Positions 1 through 9,814 of a stretch of DNA of 64,000 nucleotides are shown one piece after another; the stretch's first letter is position 1, and every line of letters begins with the position of its first letter. Location: positions 1 to 64,000 of the forward strand of contig JAHZKX010000057.1 of the NCBI GenBank assembly GCA_022600195.1, in the 5' to 3' direction. This DNA is from Planctomycetota bacterium (lineage in GTDB: Bacteria > Planctomycetota > Planctomycetia > Planctomycetales > Planctomycetaceae). The translations under genes and the position numbers were made by a program. Under the pieces are notes generated by a model. It saw only the letters and a program-made list of their open reading frames with translations. It did no database searches and was not told the origin of the DNA.

Positions 1-19
1 ATTGAATTACCAAACCCCT

Positions 20-131
20 GCGGCATTTGCCGCGCGGTGTTCTTCTTCCGTTCGGCCTACGGCCTCACTCCAGAAGAACACCGACCCCATGAACCCCGAT
101 TCTCTCACTTAGGCTGGTACTAACATCGGGG
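20..131. repeat. Cluster of three hairpins at the CusA break
   Basis: Three inverted repeats lie in a row. First is GCGGCA (20-25) with TGCCGC (28-33). Second is an 11-bp perfect stem, GGTGTTCTTCT (36-46) with AGAAGAACACC (72-82), holding an inner GGCC-TAC-GGCC hairpin (54-64). Third is CCCCGAT (94-100) with ATCGGGG (125-131). The third overlaps the stop codon region of the truncated CusA frame. Such packing suggests a REP/MITE-like element or the end of an IS200/IS605-like element. No transposase is visible because the window begins here. The mobile nature is inference. Confidence 0.6.
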
Positions 132-1803
132 GAAGGTCAAACCGAGGCATAAACTCGGCTCCCAGGTTGCCTCCCACAGGAAGACTGATTGCAAAGATCA
201 GCAAGGCAACAAAGACAGTCTTCCACGGATGCCGAATCGTCCAGGTAACTAGTGGTTGATATAAAACTTTGATCCAGCGAATCAGCCAGATCTCTTTTTC
301 TGACATTTTTTTTGGTAATGAAAGCGAGGCGAGGGCAGGCATAAGCGTGAGTGAAAGCACCAGTGAACCTGCTAAAGCAAACAACACCGTTAATGCCATC
401 GGTCGAAATAATTTTCCTTCGGTACCCTGTAATGCCAAAATCGGAAGATACACAACGGCAATAATCAATTCGCCAAACATCGTTGGCTTACGAACTTCAA
501 TCGCAGCATCACGAATTACCGCCAGATGTGATTTCCCTTCTTTATTTAACGAAAGACGGCGAATACAGTTTTCCACCATAATGACCGAGCTATCTACAAT
601 TAATCCAAAGTCAATCGCCCCCAGACTCATTAAGCTGGCGGTAATTCCGGTTGCCGCCATTAAATTCGTGGCAAACAGCATCGACAAGGGAATCGCCAGC
701 GCCACAATCAAACCCGCGCGAAAACTCCCCAGCATGACCAGCAGAACGATGATCACCAGAATGCCTCCTTCAACAAGATTGGTAAGTACGGTTCTCAACG
801 TCCGGCTGATTAAGGAGGAACGATCATAGGTAATTTCGAGCCTGATTCCTTCGGGCAGTGTTTTTTCTATTTGTTTCAACCTTTCTTTAGACGCGGCGAC
901 CACTTCTCTTGAATTCTCGCCGATCAACATCATCACGAGACCGGTAACCGCTTCTCCCCTCCCATCACGGGTCACAGACCCCTGCCTCGTCATCGGAGCA
1001 ATTTCGACCTTCGCAATATCGCGCACCAGAATGGGCGTGCTATCGGGATCATGACGGACAACAATGTTCTCGATATCCGACTGATTTTTCAGAAGTGCCT
1101 GACCACGAATAAAGCGTTGTTCATGATTGTGAACAACATACCCCCCCCCTGCGATGGAATTATTATTCTCGATTCGACTGAATAGCTCTGCCAGAGAAAT
1201 TCCGTAGCTGTTCAATCTATCTGGATTCGGTTGAATTTCGAACGTTTTGTAAAAACCGCCATGCGTGTTAATTTCCGTCACGCCATGAACTTCGCGCAGT
1301 TTGGGTGCAATTTCCCACTCCAGTATCGTGCGAAGTTGCATTGAAGAATAATCTTCACCACGTACTTCAAACTGTAGAATTTCTCCCAGCGCTGTCGCCA
1401 ATGGACCAAGCTGGGGCGTCCCATAACCCGGGGGAATATCAGCCGAGGCGACGGTGATACGTTCGGTAACAAGCTGACGCGCCCAATACAGATCAGTCCC
1501 TTCCTCAAATACGATTGTTACAACCGATATTCCAAACTTGGAAACGCTGCGCACTTCTTCCACTTGGGGAAGCCCACCCATCGCTGTTTCAACTGGGTAG
1601 GTCACATAACGTTCCACTTCCACTGGTGAAAGAAAACCAGCATCTGTGACAACCTGAACCTGCACGTTCGTCATATCGGGTACAGCATCAATGGGCAGAT
1701 GAATGGCAGAATACAACCCTCCTGCCGCCATTAAAAATGTCGATACCAGGACGATAAATCGATTAGCCAGTGAAAATTCAATTAATCGCGATAACATCAA
1801 CAC
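109..1803 (-). pseudogene. CusA/CzcA heavy-metal RND permease, C-terminally truncated
   Basis: This is the inner-membrane proton-driven pump of a CusCBA/CzcCBA-type metal efflux complex. The frame gives 564 residues, against about 1040 usual for the family. The N-terminal half is well preserved: TM1 at about 10-32, a porter domain, and TM2-TM7 from about 345 to 547. The family's proton-relay segment is intact, with Asp398, Asp404 and Glu411 in TM4. Homology stops after the conserved GAEFMPR (548-554). Ten unrelated residues and a stop follow, so the second porter domain and TM8-12 are missing. No other frame in positions 1-108 continues the family. The gene lies 48 nt downstream of the adaptor gene in the same operon. 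It is probably inactive, or interrupted by an element extending beyond the window. A sequencing or assembly break is the alternative. Confidence 0.85.
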
Positions 1804-1851
1804 AACTCCATCAGAGAACAGATATTCGAACAGTAAAGGAAACCCATATTC

Positions 1852-3312
1852 CTATTCTTCCCGTTCCAGAAGCAGTTCGGATTTCAGAGTAAATGCCCCT
1901 TCCTCTACAACCTGTTCTCCGCCGTAAAGGCCATTTTGTACTTCAACCCAATCTTCGGTTTTGAATCCCGACTGGATATCGACTCGTCGAAAAGACCGGT
2001 CTGAAGCTTTAATAAATACGAATTTCTGTGCTGCATCATCAAGTACTGCTCGCGTAGGTACTGCGATAACGTCTGACTTTTCCTCGCCAGGAATCATGAC
2101 CTGGGCAAACATACCTGGTCGTAACAACCCTTTGGGGTTTTTAATTTCGGCAATTAAGGGGACAGAATTAGTCCTCGGCGAGACTTTGCGCCCCAGATAA
2201 TATAAGCGTGCTGAAAACGTCTGATTGGGAAAAGCAATTATCTTCACCTTCAGATCCTGACCACTATTCAAAGAAATGGCGCTCCAATCCGATTCTCTGA
2301 TATCTGCCGCCACCCAAAGTGAGTCGGTTTGTGATAATACAAACAATGAATCAGATTGTTTGACCCTTTCCGTCTGACTAAATGTCCGCTCTTCAATCGT
2401 TCCAGAGAAGGGAGCAATAATCTCCAGTCGAGATAACTTTTCGGCTGATTTTAATTCTTCGGTGTTCAGATCCTTACTTGATCCGATCAGGGATTCCAGA
2501 TGTTGCTGACTGATTTTCATCCGATGGTTGGCATCGTTGAGTTTGGCCAGTACCTGATCTCGTTCCAGACGAACATCGTAAATCGACTGTTCGCATAACG
2601 CTTTCAAATTAGCTCTGGACTCCTGTACTTCAGCTTCCCGCATTTGTTTCGTCTGTTGAGAAATTGCGCCTGATTTTGCCAACGGTACCGACTTCTGATT
2701 GACCATCACAGCTAATAAATAGCGGGAGTAGGCGGGGAGCAAATCAGATCGAAAACTCCCGAGCTTCGCATTGGAAAATTCTTTTTCTACAGACTCCATT
2801 GAACGCTGGCTTAACAAAGCATCGACCAGCTTTTGGACATTATTCTGGATCAGTGCTTTCCAGTCATACTGATTGCGCACCAGTTGATATTCGGTCGTTC
2901 TCTGCAATAGATCTGCACGGGCCGTTCCAATTTCGGGACTATTAATGACCGCAAGTATCTGGCCCGTTTTGACAGAGTCACCCGGCTTGACCCTGGTTTC
3001 AATCAGGACGCCCTCTGTAGGTGCTTTGATATCAACATGTTTACGATCATCATATCGTAATCTTCCCGGAACGATGCGCACCCTGTTCAGGTTCTGTCGT
3101 TTTACAGGGGATAGCGTTAAATGCATCGCCTTGATTTTCTCTTCAGAGAGTAATACATCGGAAGAGGACAAGCCTGATTCCTTTGCCGTATCTGATGCAC
3201 CAGGCTTAGTCACTTGGTCCTGTTCGTAAGTATGCCGTATCTGGTCCCAGAAAAGGGCGAACCCCATGACTGAGACCACAATCAAAAGGACAAAAGCTAC
3301 ACGTGATTTCAT
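1852..3312 (-). CDS. CusB/CzcB-type RND efflux membrane fusion protein
   Basis: This is a periplasmic adaptor that would link the CusA-type pump to an outer-membrane channel. The 486-residue product starts with an N-terminal signal anchor (about 5-23). It then has a first lipoyl/barrel-sandwich half (around residues 85-130, with the typical KPGDSVKTGQ turn), a long alpha-helical hairpin (about 135-290), the second lipoyl half, and beta-barrel and membrane-proximal domains near the C-terminus. Gene order (adaptor, then pump) is standard for metal RND operons. No outer-membrane CusC gene is present next to it in this window, so the channel must be encoded elsewhere. Metal specificity cannot be read from the sequence. 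Confidence 0.9.
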   Translation of the reverse strand: MKSRVAFVLLIVVSVMGFALFWDQIRHTYEQDQVTKPGASDTAKESGLSSSDVLLSEEKIKAMHLTLSPVKRQNLNRVRIVPGRLRYDDRKHVDIKAPTEGVLIETRVKPGDSVKTGQILAVINSPEIGTARADLLQRTTEYQLVRNQYDWKALIQNNVQKLVDALLSQRSMESVEKEFSNAKLGSFRSDLLPAYSRYLLAVMVNQKSVPLAKSGAISQQTKQMREAEVQESRANLKALCEQSIYDVRLERDQVLAKLNDANHRMKISQQHLESLIGSSKDLNTEELKSAEKLSRLEIIAPFSGTIEERTFSQTERVKQSDSLFVLSQTDSLWVAADIRESDWSAISLNSGQDLKVKIIAFPNQTFSARLYYLGRKVSPRTNSVPLIAEIKNPKGLLRPGMFAQVMIPGEEKSDVIAVPTRAVLDDAAQKFVFIKASDRSFRRVDIQSGFKTEDWVEVQNGLYGGEQVVEEGAFTLKSELLLEREE

Positions 3313-3437
3313 GATTCAATTCTCCCGCATCGACGGAAAAGAGAACGGCATCATGCTGAAGTCAAATCATTTGAGTAATGAAATGCGCACGATCCCAACT
3401 GTAAAACGAGACAACGTTCTAGCAGGATGAAATTGAA

Positions 3438-4007
3438 TCAGCAGAGCGAAACGCTGATCAGATCACGAAGAGATCTTTTTTGAAATGATTGGAGAAAGTG
3501 CTCTTGAGCCCCTCGACTTTGAGGCGGAGGAACAGAGAGTCTTAAAGGGTAGGCGAAAACATGTTTTAAACCGACAGATACTAAATCCAGGCGTTGAAAA
3601 GATGCTTGTGCAGACTCGGAGGCAGGCAATGGCTGAGATGACTCACCCACGATGAACTGATGCTGAACCGGAAATTTGTCTTTGAAAGGATTGTCGTTCT
3701 GTTCGCACCCAAAATAGACAAAATGCAGATGCCAGCCCTGTTCGCTGAGTTCTTCATTGCCCTCAGTATGGAATTCATCAATATGCGAAAGCAACCAGTA
3801 ACTGTGATCCTCTGTCTCCTGATGCAAATCATGATTGTGCAACCAGGGAAAAGGTAGATTCCACAACGACAGCAAGAGACAGACACGAATGAGACATCGC
3901 GCCGTCCAATGAAGTTGAGAGTCAAAGTTTTTTAACACAGAATTGATTTGCACTGACGTAAAACCAAATAAACGGAGGGTTTTTCGGGAAGGTGACTGAA
4001 TATACAA
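3438..4007 (-). CDS. His-rich single-pass membrane protein upstream of cusB
   Basis: No family is recognised. The frame encodes 189 residues with one hydrophobic segment (about 38-58). Just after it is a His/acid-rich stretch (about 57-98) with LHNHDLH, HSYW, HIDEFH and WHLHF motifs, then a Pro/Ser-rich tail. It is the first gene of the leftward metal-efflux operon, 125 nt before the adaptor start. That position and the histidines just outside the membrane suggest a periplasmic metal-binding accessory protein. This role is inference. An overlapping frame (3581-3925) is shorter and lacks this pattern. The start at 4007 is the only one that keeps the hydrophobic segment close to the N-terminus. 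Confidence 0.6.
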   Translation of the reverse strand: MYIQSPSRKTLRLFGFTSVQINSVLKNFDSQLHWTARCLIRVCLLLSLWNLPFPWLHNHDLHQETEDHSYWLLSHIDEFHTEGNEELSEQGWHLHFVYFGCEQNDNPFKDKFPVQHQFIVGESSQPLPASESAQASFQRLDLVSVGLKHVFAYPLRLSVPPPQSRGAQEHFLQSFQKRSLRDLISVSLC

Positions 4008-4518
4008 CAGCCATTTATGTATTATTTGTTCGGTAAACGGATTATGTCAAGTGATTTGTTTCTTATCTGATCCTGTTTTCACACAAGACACTGGATCTCA
4101 TCACGCTTTTGAGACCCGGTCTCTTCAATGCTATTGATTTCCAAGCCTGCACTCTACTTGGCATCGTCAACTTACCCACATAGAGACAGACTTTCTCTTT
4201 ATTATATCACAAGTCAAAGATCCGAAACCCCTTTAGATCTGCTAATTCTGGCATATTTTCGATATCGCTCCCTCTGACATTACAACACCCAAAACGAAGT
4301 CAGCCATTTACATCAGCAACAACAGCAGTACGTCTGGACGTTCACCAGCGACAGCATGAACACATTTTTTTCATTCATTGCAATACATCTTTTTACAAAG
4401 AGAATGTCCGCACGCCTTGCTGAAACAGAATGGAACGAACTAAACTTGCGTACTCATAAGTGAGAGCCAGTTCCCAATCAGATTCAAACAACTTTATTTT
4501 CACTGAAAATAAACCCCT
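4008..4518. other. Intergenic region, divergent
   Basis: This 511-bp gap separates the metal-efflux operon (leftward) from the MscS gene (rightward) and must hold promoters for both. The one structure I see is a short perfect inverted repeat, GAGACC-C-GGTCTC at 4111-4123. No RNA gene or well-supported small ORF was found. Confidence 0.4.
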
Positions 4519-7500
4519 ATGATATTTCGTCTTCAATTCTTCAAGATAATGATTGCTATGGCGATCACTCTGTCACCCCTGCTTGAAGCGCAATCGCAAC
4601 CCTCATCCAAACCGCAAGTCTCGCCAAACACACGTTCTACCATAGTCCTATCGCCAGCCATTACCGCCGAATCAATTCAAAAACGAATTCAGCAAGCCAA
4701 GAATATAAAAGGCTTGTCTGAGGAGAACCAGAAAAAGGCAATCGACTTATATAATGAAGCTCTGAAAAACCTGGATAAAACCAGAAATTTTCAAAAAACA
4801 GCACAGGAATTTGAAATCGATTCTCAAAATGTAATGCAGAGACTCGACCAAATAAAAGCTGAAATCAAGAGTTTGAATAAGCAACCTGCCCCCTCCTTTT
4901 CCCAGTACAAAACGCTATCTGATCTTGAGCGGAAACTCGTCAAGGATGAGAATCAATACGAAACAGATAAACAAGAGCTTTCAGACTGGGAAGCAGAAAT
5001 TGCTCGTCGCGGCAATCGTCAGAAAGAAGCGTTGTCGCGCATCAGCAAGATAGATGAGCAAGCTGTCGAGATAGAAAAACAGTTAAAAGTACCTGCCCCT
5101 GTAGAGGAACCAGCGGCCATTTCGGAAGCCAGAAAAGTTGAACATGATACTCACCTGACTCTTTTCCAATTTGAAAAGCCTGCTCTAAAGAACGAGCTAA
5201 CGAAATTTGATGCAGAAGAAACAGCTGGCTTCTCACGTATCAAACTTGATTATTTAAAATTAAAATCAGAAAAGCAAAAAGAATCCCTCGAAGCCTTAAA
5301 AGTCCAGATTAAGAATCGACGTAATATCGAATCGGCAATGCGTGTTAAAGAAGCGCGCAAGAAAGTCTTTGCTACCAACCCGCTCTTGCAACCCCTGGTC
5401 GAACAGAATCAGAAATATGCCGAGGAGATCCAGCAACTTAACAACAAGATAGAAACGGTCGAACAAAGCATTTCAAAAGCCAGCCAGGTTCTGGAAGACC
5501 TTAAGAAACAATTCGCACAAACAAAGGAAAAAGAAAAATCGATTGGCCTGACGGGCCCCATAGGATTACTACTCAGAAATCAACAGGCAATGCTGCCCGA
5601 CATAGAAATCCGGCAACAGAATATCAACAGCCGCAGTATAGTCATCGATGAAGTTCATTTAAAACTGTTTGAACTTGACGAATACTGGGCTGACTTTCCC
5701 ACTGCTGTAAGTCAAATCACTGAAATCAAAAAAAACAGCAAACGCGCCCTGACTACTGAAGAAGAAATTGATCTTAATATCATCGTCGAAGAGGCACTGG
5801 CGAAACAAAAAGAATATTTAGACACTTTAATTCGCAGTAACAAAAACTACTTTGATAAACTGCTCACTCTGGATGCCACTGAAACGGACCTGGTCAAACA
5901 GACTAATGCTTACTCTGATTATATTAAGGAACGGATTTTCTGGATCAAAAGCTCCGCACCTTTTTCTTTGACAGAACTCAAACAGATACCAGATTCATTT
6001 AGCTGGCTCTTTTCTTCTAAACATTGGAAAGAGTTATTCACGACGATCAGACTGGACATTTACAAGAACCCTGTTATTTACTTCACCGCATTCTTCTGTT
6101 TTCTGAGCCTGGTTTATCTGGCCTATAGTGTGCGCCAACAACTGCGAATCATCAATAAAGAAATTACCAGAACCAATTACCGCCAGTTTGGAATAACGGC
6201 TCGGGTTGCATTCCTCACGCTGTTTATCGCCATCATCTGGCCAGGATTGATCTGGTTTCTGGCCTGGAGAATTGGCAGCAATCCAAATGCGCCCCTCTTC
6301 GTCAAGACTGTTGATGAAAGCTTGCGTCAAGTCGCCTGGCTCCTATTTTTCTGGGAGTTGATTCGACAAACCTGTCGGCCTTTAGGGCTAGGCGAATCCC
6401 ACTTCGGCTGGTATCAACAAACTGTTTCCTATGTGCGTAAAAACATTCGCTGGGTGACTGCCTTTTCCCTTCCACTACTATTTCTCACACTGTTAATGCA
6501 TGGAAAAGAAATCGACCGTAATCAGGATTTACTGGAACGACTGTTTTTTGTGGCATTGCTTGTGGTCTACACCATTTTTGCCCGCCGCGTCTTCCATCCT
6601 CAATCCGGGCTCTTTCAATCCATTCTCAATTACAATCAGGAAGTCTGGTATGACCGTGCAAAATCCGTCATCTATTTCTTAACACTCTTCGTTCCCTGTG
6701 TGTTAATTCTATTGTCACTCATTGGTTATTACTTTACGGCGATAACCCTGTTTCACTTGATTTTCATGACGCTCTGGTTATTTCTGGGGGTCATTATTTT
6801 CAGAGCACTCCTTTTACGCTGGATTCTGATTCACCATCGAAAATTGAGTTATCAGCAAAACCTGGATCGTTTCCACGCTACTCGAAAAGATTCCCATGAA
6901 CCCAGTGCTGAATCGACTATCGCAGGCATTACGACAGAAGAGGAAGGCCCCGCAGATCTCACTAAAATTTCGACTCAGATCAAAAAACTGATCAATGCCT
7001 CAATCAGTGTCATTCTTCTTGTGGGACTTTTTGGAATCTGGGGAGAGACGCTTCCTGCATTCAATCGGCTGGATACAGCCGAGTACGCACTATGGTCAAC
7101 CTCAATCCAAACTATGGAACTTAAAGAAGGAACAGACGGGAAAAGCACACGTCAATTGGTAGACAAACTGGAGCCTGTTACATACTTCGACCTGGGGCTG
7201 GCAATCATTTTTGCCATCTTTGCCATCATAGCCACAAAAAACATCCCCGGTCTTCTGGAATTCCTTGTTCTACAACGGCTCCCTTTGGAAGCCTCAGTAA
7301 AATATGCCATCACCAGTCTGGCCCGTTATTTCATCGCGCTGGTTGGCATTTTCATTGTGTTTACCACAATTGGTCTAGGCTGGACGAAACTACAATGGCT
7401 GGCAACAGCATTAACTTTTGGATTGGCATTCGGATTACAGGAAATCTTCGCCAATTTTGTTTCAGGCTTGATCCTGCTCATCGAACGTCCAATCCGAGTC

Positions 7501-8031
7501 GGCGATATCATCACAGTCGATGAAGTGACTGGTGTGGTCTCCCGAATTCGGATGCGTGCCACCACAATCACCAACTGGGATCGCAAAGAATACATTGTAC
7601 CCAATAGAGAATTTATCACTGGCAAATTACTAAACTGGACTTTGACCGACTCGGTAAACCGACTTATGATCACAGTCGGCGTTGCTTATGGAACTGATAC
7701 CAACCAAGTATCCGACCTCTCACACAAGATTTTAACCAGCCATCCCCTGGTCCTTTCAGATCCACCACCCAGCATCACATTTGAATCTTTCGGCGACAGT
7801 ACATTGAATTTAACTCTGCGGGCATACTTGCCAAATCTGGAAAATCGACTAACGGTCATTCACGAATTGAACACCGCAATTCATGAGCAATTCGCAGAAG
7901 CCGGATTTGAAATTGCATTTCCCCAAAGAGATATTCACCTCTATACCGCCAACAAATCGCTGACAGAAAGCGTTTTGAACGTGAAACAGACACAACCACA
8001 TCAGCAAAACAACCCCGAAGGCACCGATTAA
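4519..8031 (+). CDS. MscS/MscK-type mechanosensitive ion channel
   Basis: This is a large channel that releases solutes when membrane tension rises on hypo-osmotic shock. The product has 1170 residues, comparable to MscK (KefA). A signal peptide (about 1-26) is followed by a periplasmic, highly charged coiled-coil domain (about 45-480). A string of roughly ten or more transmembrane helices runs from about 510 to 960. The MscS core begins near residue 965: pore helix with the Gly/Ala-rich face (GLAFGLQEIFANFVSG), then ERPIRVGD leading into the beta domain, and a C-terminal alpha/beta domain. The last ~25 residues are polar and probably disordered. It is monocistronic, and its stop is 6 bp from the convergent thioesterase gene. 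K+ regulation as in MscK cannot be inferred. Confidence 0.92.
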   Translation: MIFRLQFFKIMIAMAITLSPLLEAQSQPSSKPQVSPNTRSTIVLSPAITAESIQKRIQQAKNIKGLSEENQKKAIDLYNEALKNLDKTRNFQKTAQEFEIDSQNVMQRLDQIKAEIKSLNKQPAPSFSQYKTLSDLERKLVKDENQYETDKQELSDWEAEIARRGNRQKEALSRISKIDEQAVEIEKQLKVPAPVEEPAAISEARKVEHDTHLTLFQFEKPALKNELTKFDAEETAGFSRIKLDYLKLKSEKQKESLEALKVQIKNRRNIESAMRVKEARKKVFATNPLLQPLVEQNQKYAEEIQQLNNKIETVEQSISKASQVLEDLKKQFAQTKEKEKSIGLTGPIGLLLRNQQAMLPDIEIRQQNINSRSIVIDEVHLKLFELDEYWADFPTAVSQITEIKKNSKRALTTEEEIDLNIIVEEALAKQKEYLDTLIRSNKNYFDKLLTLDATETDLVKQTNAYSDYIKERIFWIKSSAPFSLTELKQIPDSFSWLFSSKHWKELFTTIRLDIYKNPVIYFTAFFCFLSLVYLAYSVRQQLRIINKEITRTNYRQFGITARVAFLTLFIAIIWPGLIWFLAWRIGSNPNAPLFVKTVDESLRQVAWLLFFWELIRQTCRPLGLGESHFGWYQQTVSYVRKNIRWVTAFSLPLLFLTLLMHGKEIDRNQDLLERLFFVALLVVYTIFARRVFHPQSGLFQSILNYNQEVWYDRAKSVIYFLTLFVPCVLILLSLIGYYFTAITLFHLIFMTLWLFLGVIIFRALLLRWILIHHRKLSYQQNLDRFHATRKDSHEPSAESTIAGITTEEEGPADLTKISTQIKKLINASISVILLVGLFGIWGETLPAFNRLDTAEYALWSTSIQTMELKEGTDGKSTRQLVDKLEPVTYFDLGLAIIFAIFAIIATKNIPGLLEFLVLQRLPLEASVKYAITSLARYFIALVGIFIVFTTIGLGWTKLQWLATALTFGLAFGLQEIFANFVSGLILLIERPIRVGDIITVDEVTGVVSRIRMRATTITNWDRKEYIVPNREFITGKLLNWTLTDSVNRLMITVGVAYGTDTNQVSDLSHKILTSHPLVLSDPPPSITFESFGDSTLNLTLRAYLPNLENRLTVIHELNTAIHEQFAEAGFEIAFPQRDIHLYTANKSLTESVLNVKQTQPHQQNNPEGTD

Positions 8032-8037
8032 TTCTAC

Positions 8038-8499
8038 TCAGGAAGATTCCAGCTTCTTCGCGACAAAGGTTCCTCTGATGATTGCTGCCACCCGATTGTT
8101 GACGGTTACCGACGATTGGAGATCAATCCTTGCGCGGCCTTTCCGATCCAGACCTGCATGAAATGGTACCCAGACACTTTCTTCCGGATAGGGGCACTCT
8201 GCTTCAAAATCATCTTCAATTGGAAGGAGAAATTCCATCTCACTTTTCTGAATGACGATTTTGTAACGATGTTCATCGTGTTGTAAACGAAGATGGATGA
8301 GAGTCCAACCAGCCAGAATACCAATACTGGCAATACTTCCCCCAAAGGCGGTTTCCTGATGGTTTAAGTTGGGGGCTAATCTGGCACGGAGACGGAGTAC
8401 GTCGCTCGACTCGGATGACGCTCTAATCGACATCGCTTGTGTCACAGGAATATGCTGATGTAAGTAAGCCGTCACTTCCTCAGCATCAAATTCCATCAA
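8038..8499 (-). CDS. YiiD C-terminal-type hotdog thioesterase
   Basis: This 153-residue protein matches in pattern the putative thioesterase domain found at the C-terminus of YiiD. It has an N-terminal helix with an HIPVTQAM motif and LxLRARLAPNLNHQETAFGGSI-type segment (about 33-55), where the Asn-His-x-x-x-x-Phe-Gly-Gly pattern marks the hotdog fold's substrate pocket. A central helix and beta strands follow. The family is thought to act on acyl thioesters, but substrates are unknown. It stands alone, convergent with the channel gene. The start at 8499 gives the family's full length. Confidence in the fold is good; the activity is from family knowledge. Confidence 0.75.
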   Translation of the reverse strand: MMEFDAEEVTAYLHQHIPVTQAMSIRASSESSDVLRLRARLAPNLNHQETAFGGSIASIGILAGWTLIHLRLQHDEHRYKIVIQKSEMEFLLPIEDDFEAECPYPEESVWVPFHAGLDRKGRARIDLQSSVTVNNRVAAIIRGTFVAKKLESS

Positions 8500-8646
8500 T
8501 GAATTCCTTCGCAGAAATCAGGCATACACTTTTTTGTTTACTCTAACAAAAATATATAGTGATGCATCTCACTGAAAAATTCAAGCATCGAAGGAACGAC
8601 AATAAAGAATTGGAAACTCTACCTGTCTCAAATTTACTGAATCAGA

Positions 8647-9429
8647 TCAGTCATTCGGTGGTAGTGGCGGGAGTAATTGTGGCCCGTATTGTAAAGGTTT
8701 TGCTTGATCTCGTGGTGGTACCGGTGGCATGAGAGGAGCAGGCTTCCGTGAAGGCTTCCATTGGGAATCGTTTTCTTCCTGGAAGAGTTTGCGTAGACGC
8801 GAAGGTTGCATCTTAAAATCAGTATCAGATTGCGGAATGGTACCTGGCGCAGGAAATAATCTTTGGCGCGGCGTCTGATGCTGGTGGGGTGAATAGTGTG
8901 CCTGTAACTGAACGATGGAACTTTGTATTTCTGAAAGCAATCGACCGACATCACGCATATTCCGCTCTGGAATCATTCGGTAAGGAAAACCGTTACATTG
9001 AAAACTGGGTTGTGGATAACCATTTCCACCATAGAAAACATATCCATTCGGGCCAGTTGGTATTGTGACGGGATCACGAAACACGGGCAACCTCATGGCT
9101 TTGATCGTAAAATTCAAATCATCAACCAAAAGACTTAAATCCGATAACGCCTGATCCATACCTCTTACAGGAGTATTGAGCATTACCATGCGATGCATTT
9201 TATCGGCCATTTCATGAATTTCGTACGCTTTGGAAAACAGAGTTCTCTGACCCCGTATCCCACATAAATTCTTTCGAATTTCACGACACAATAAAAAGGA
9301 ATCACGATTGAGTTTCCCGGCAGTAGAGTCCGGTCCTCCCACCTGAGCAAACAGCAAGCCATCCTGTGCGATGACTGAGAATAATACCGTTACAAAAATT
9401 CCCCGAAAGCCGATTCGCTGAAACATCAT
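8647..9429 (-). CDS. Secreted hypothetical protein with Pro-rich tail
   Basis: No family is recognised. The 260-residue product has a signal peptide (about 1-28, ending at LLFAQ). A helical central region (about 40-115) and a Tyr/Gly-rich stretch (VFYGGNGYPQP) at about 130-145 follow. The C-terminus from about 200 is basic and Pro-rich, ending in a run of PPLPP-type motifs. Planctomycetes encode many secreted proteins of this kind. It is flanked by intergenic DNA on both sides and seems to be a single-gene unit. A shifted frame (8634-8954) inside it is a shadow. Confidence 0.7.
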   Translation of the reverse strand: MMFQRIGFRGIFVTVLFSVIAQDGLLFAQVGGPDSTAGKLNRDSFLLCREIRKNLCGIRGQRTLFSKAYEIHEMADKMHRMVMLNTPVRGMDQALSDLSLLVDDLNFTIKAMRLPVFRDPVTIPTGPNGYVFYGGNGYPQPSFQCNGFPYRMIPERNMRDVGRLLSEIQSSIVQLQAHYSPHQHQTPRQRLFPAPGTIPQSDTDFKMQPSRLRKLFQEENDSQWKPSRKPAPLMPPVPPRDQAKPLQYGPQLLPPLPPND

Positions 9430-9814
9430 GGTTCTCCCTTACTTGTGGACCAGTTGAAATCACTTTTGATTTCCTGTCTTTCGATTCCACACCTGTTGGA
9501 ATGCAACACAACTAAGGCAAAACGCGTTCCTAAAATTGAAGGTCCCTTGCTGGTTCCTGGTAAATGACTTATATCAATCAACTTAATGCGGAATAGCGAT
9601 TCTCATTCCTCTCAGACAAAATTAACCTGTCAGAGAGATTTGATGCGATTTCGATGACAATCGTATCAATTTGATTTCAGAGAACATGTAAACTTGCTTC
9701 GTATCACAGGCACTTTGATTGCCATATCATTCCTTCCTGGACACAATAAGCGGTTATGACTTAATTATGTTCTAAACTCAGACACCACGAACACTTCAGA
9801 AGATTCAGGAACTC
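9430..9814. other. Intergenic region with imperfect hairpin
   Basis: This 385-bp gap lies between divergent genes. It contains an inverted repeat, CTCTCAGACA (9609-9618) with TGTCAGAGAG (9628-9637), broken only by a central A-A mismatch around a 9-nt loop. It could be an operator or part of a leader. No T-tract follows it. Nothing else was recognised. Confidence 0.35.

Noticed and set aside
94-131. Possible integron attC-like site in the third hairpin
   Set aside because: The terminal GTTRRRY/RYYYAAC pair is not matched, and no cassette structure is visible.
4356-4466. 36-codon frame in the gap before the MscS gene
   Set aside because: It has no ribosome site and no recognisable sequence.
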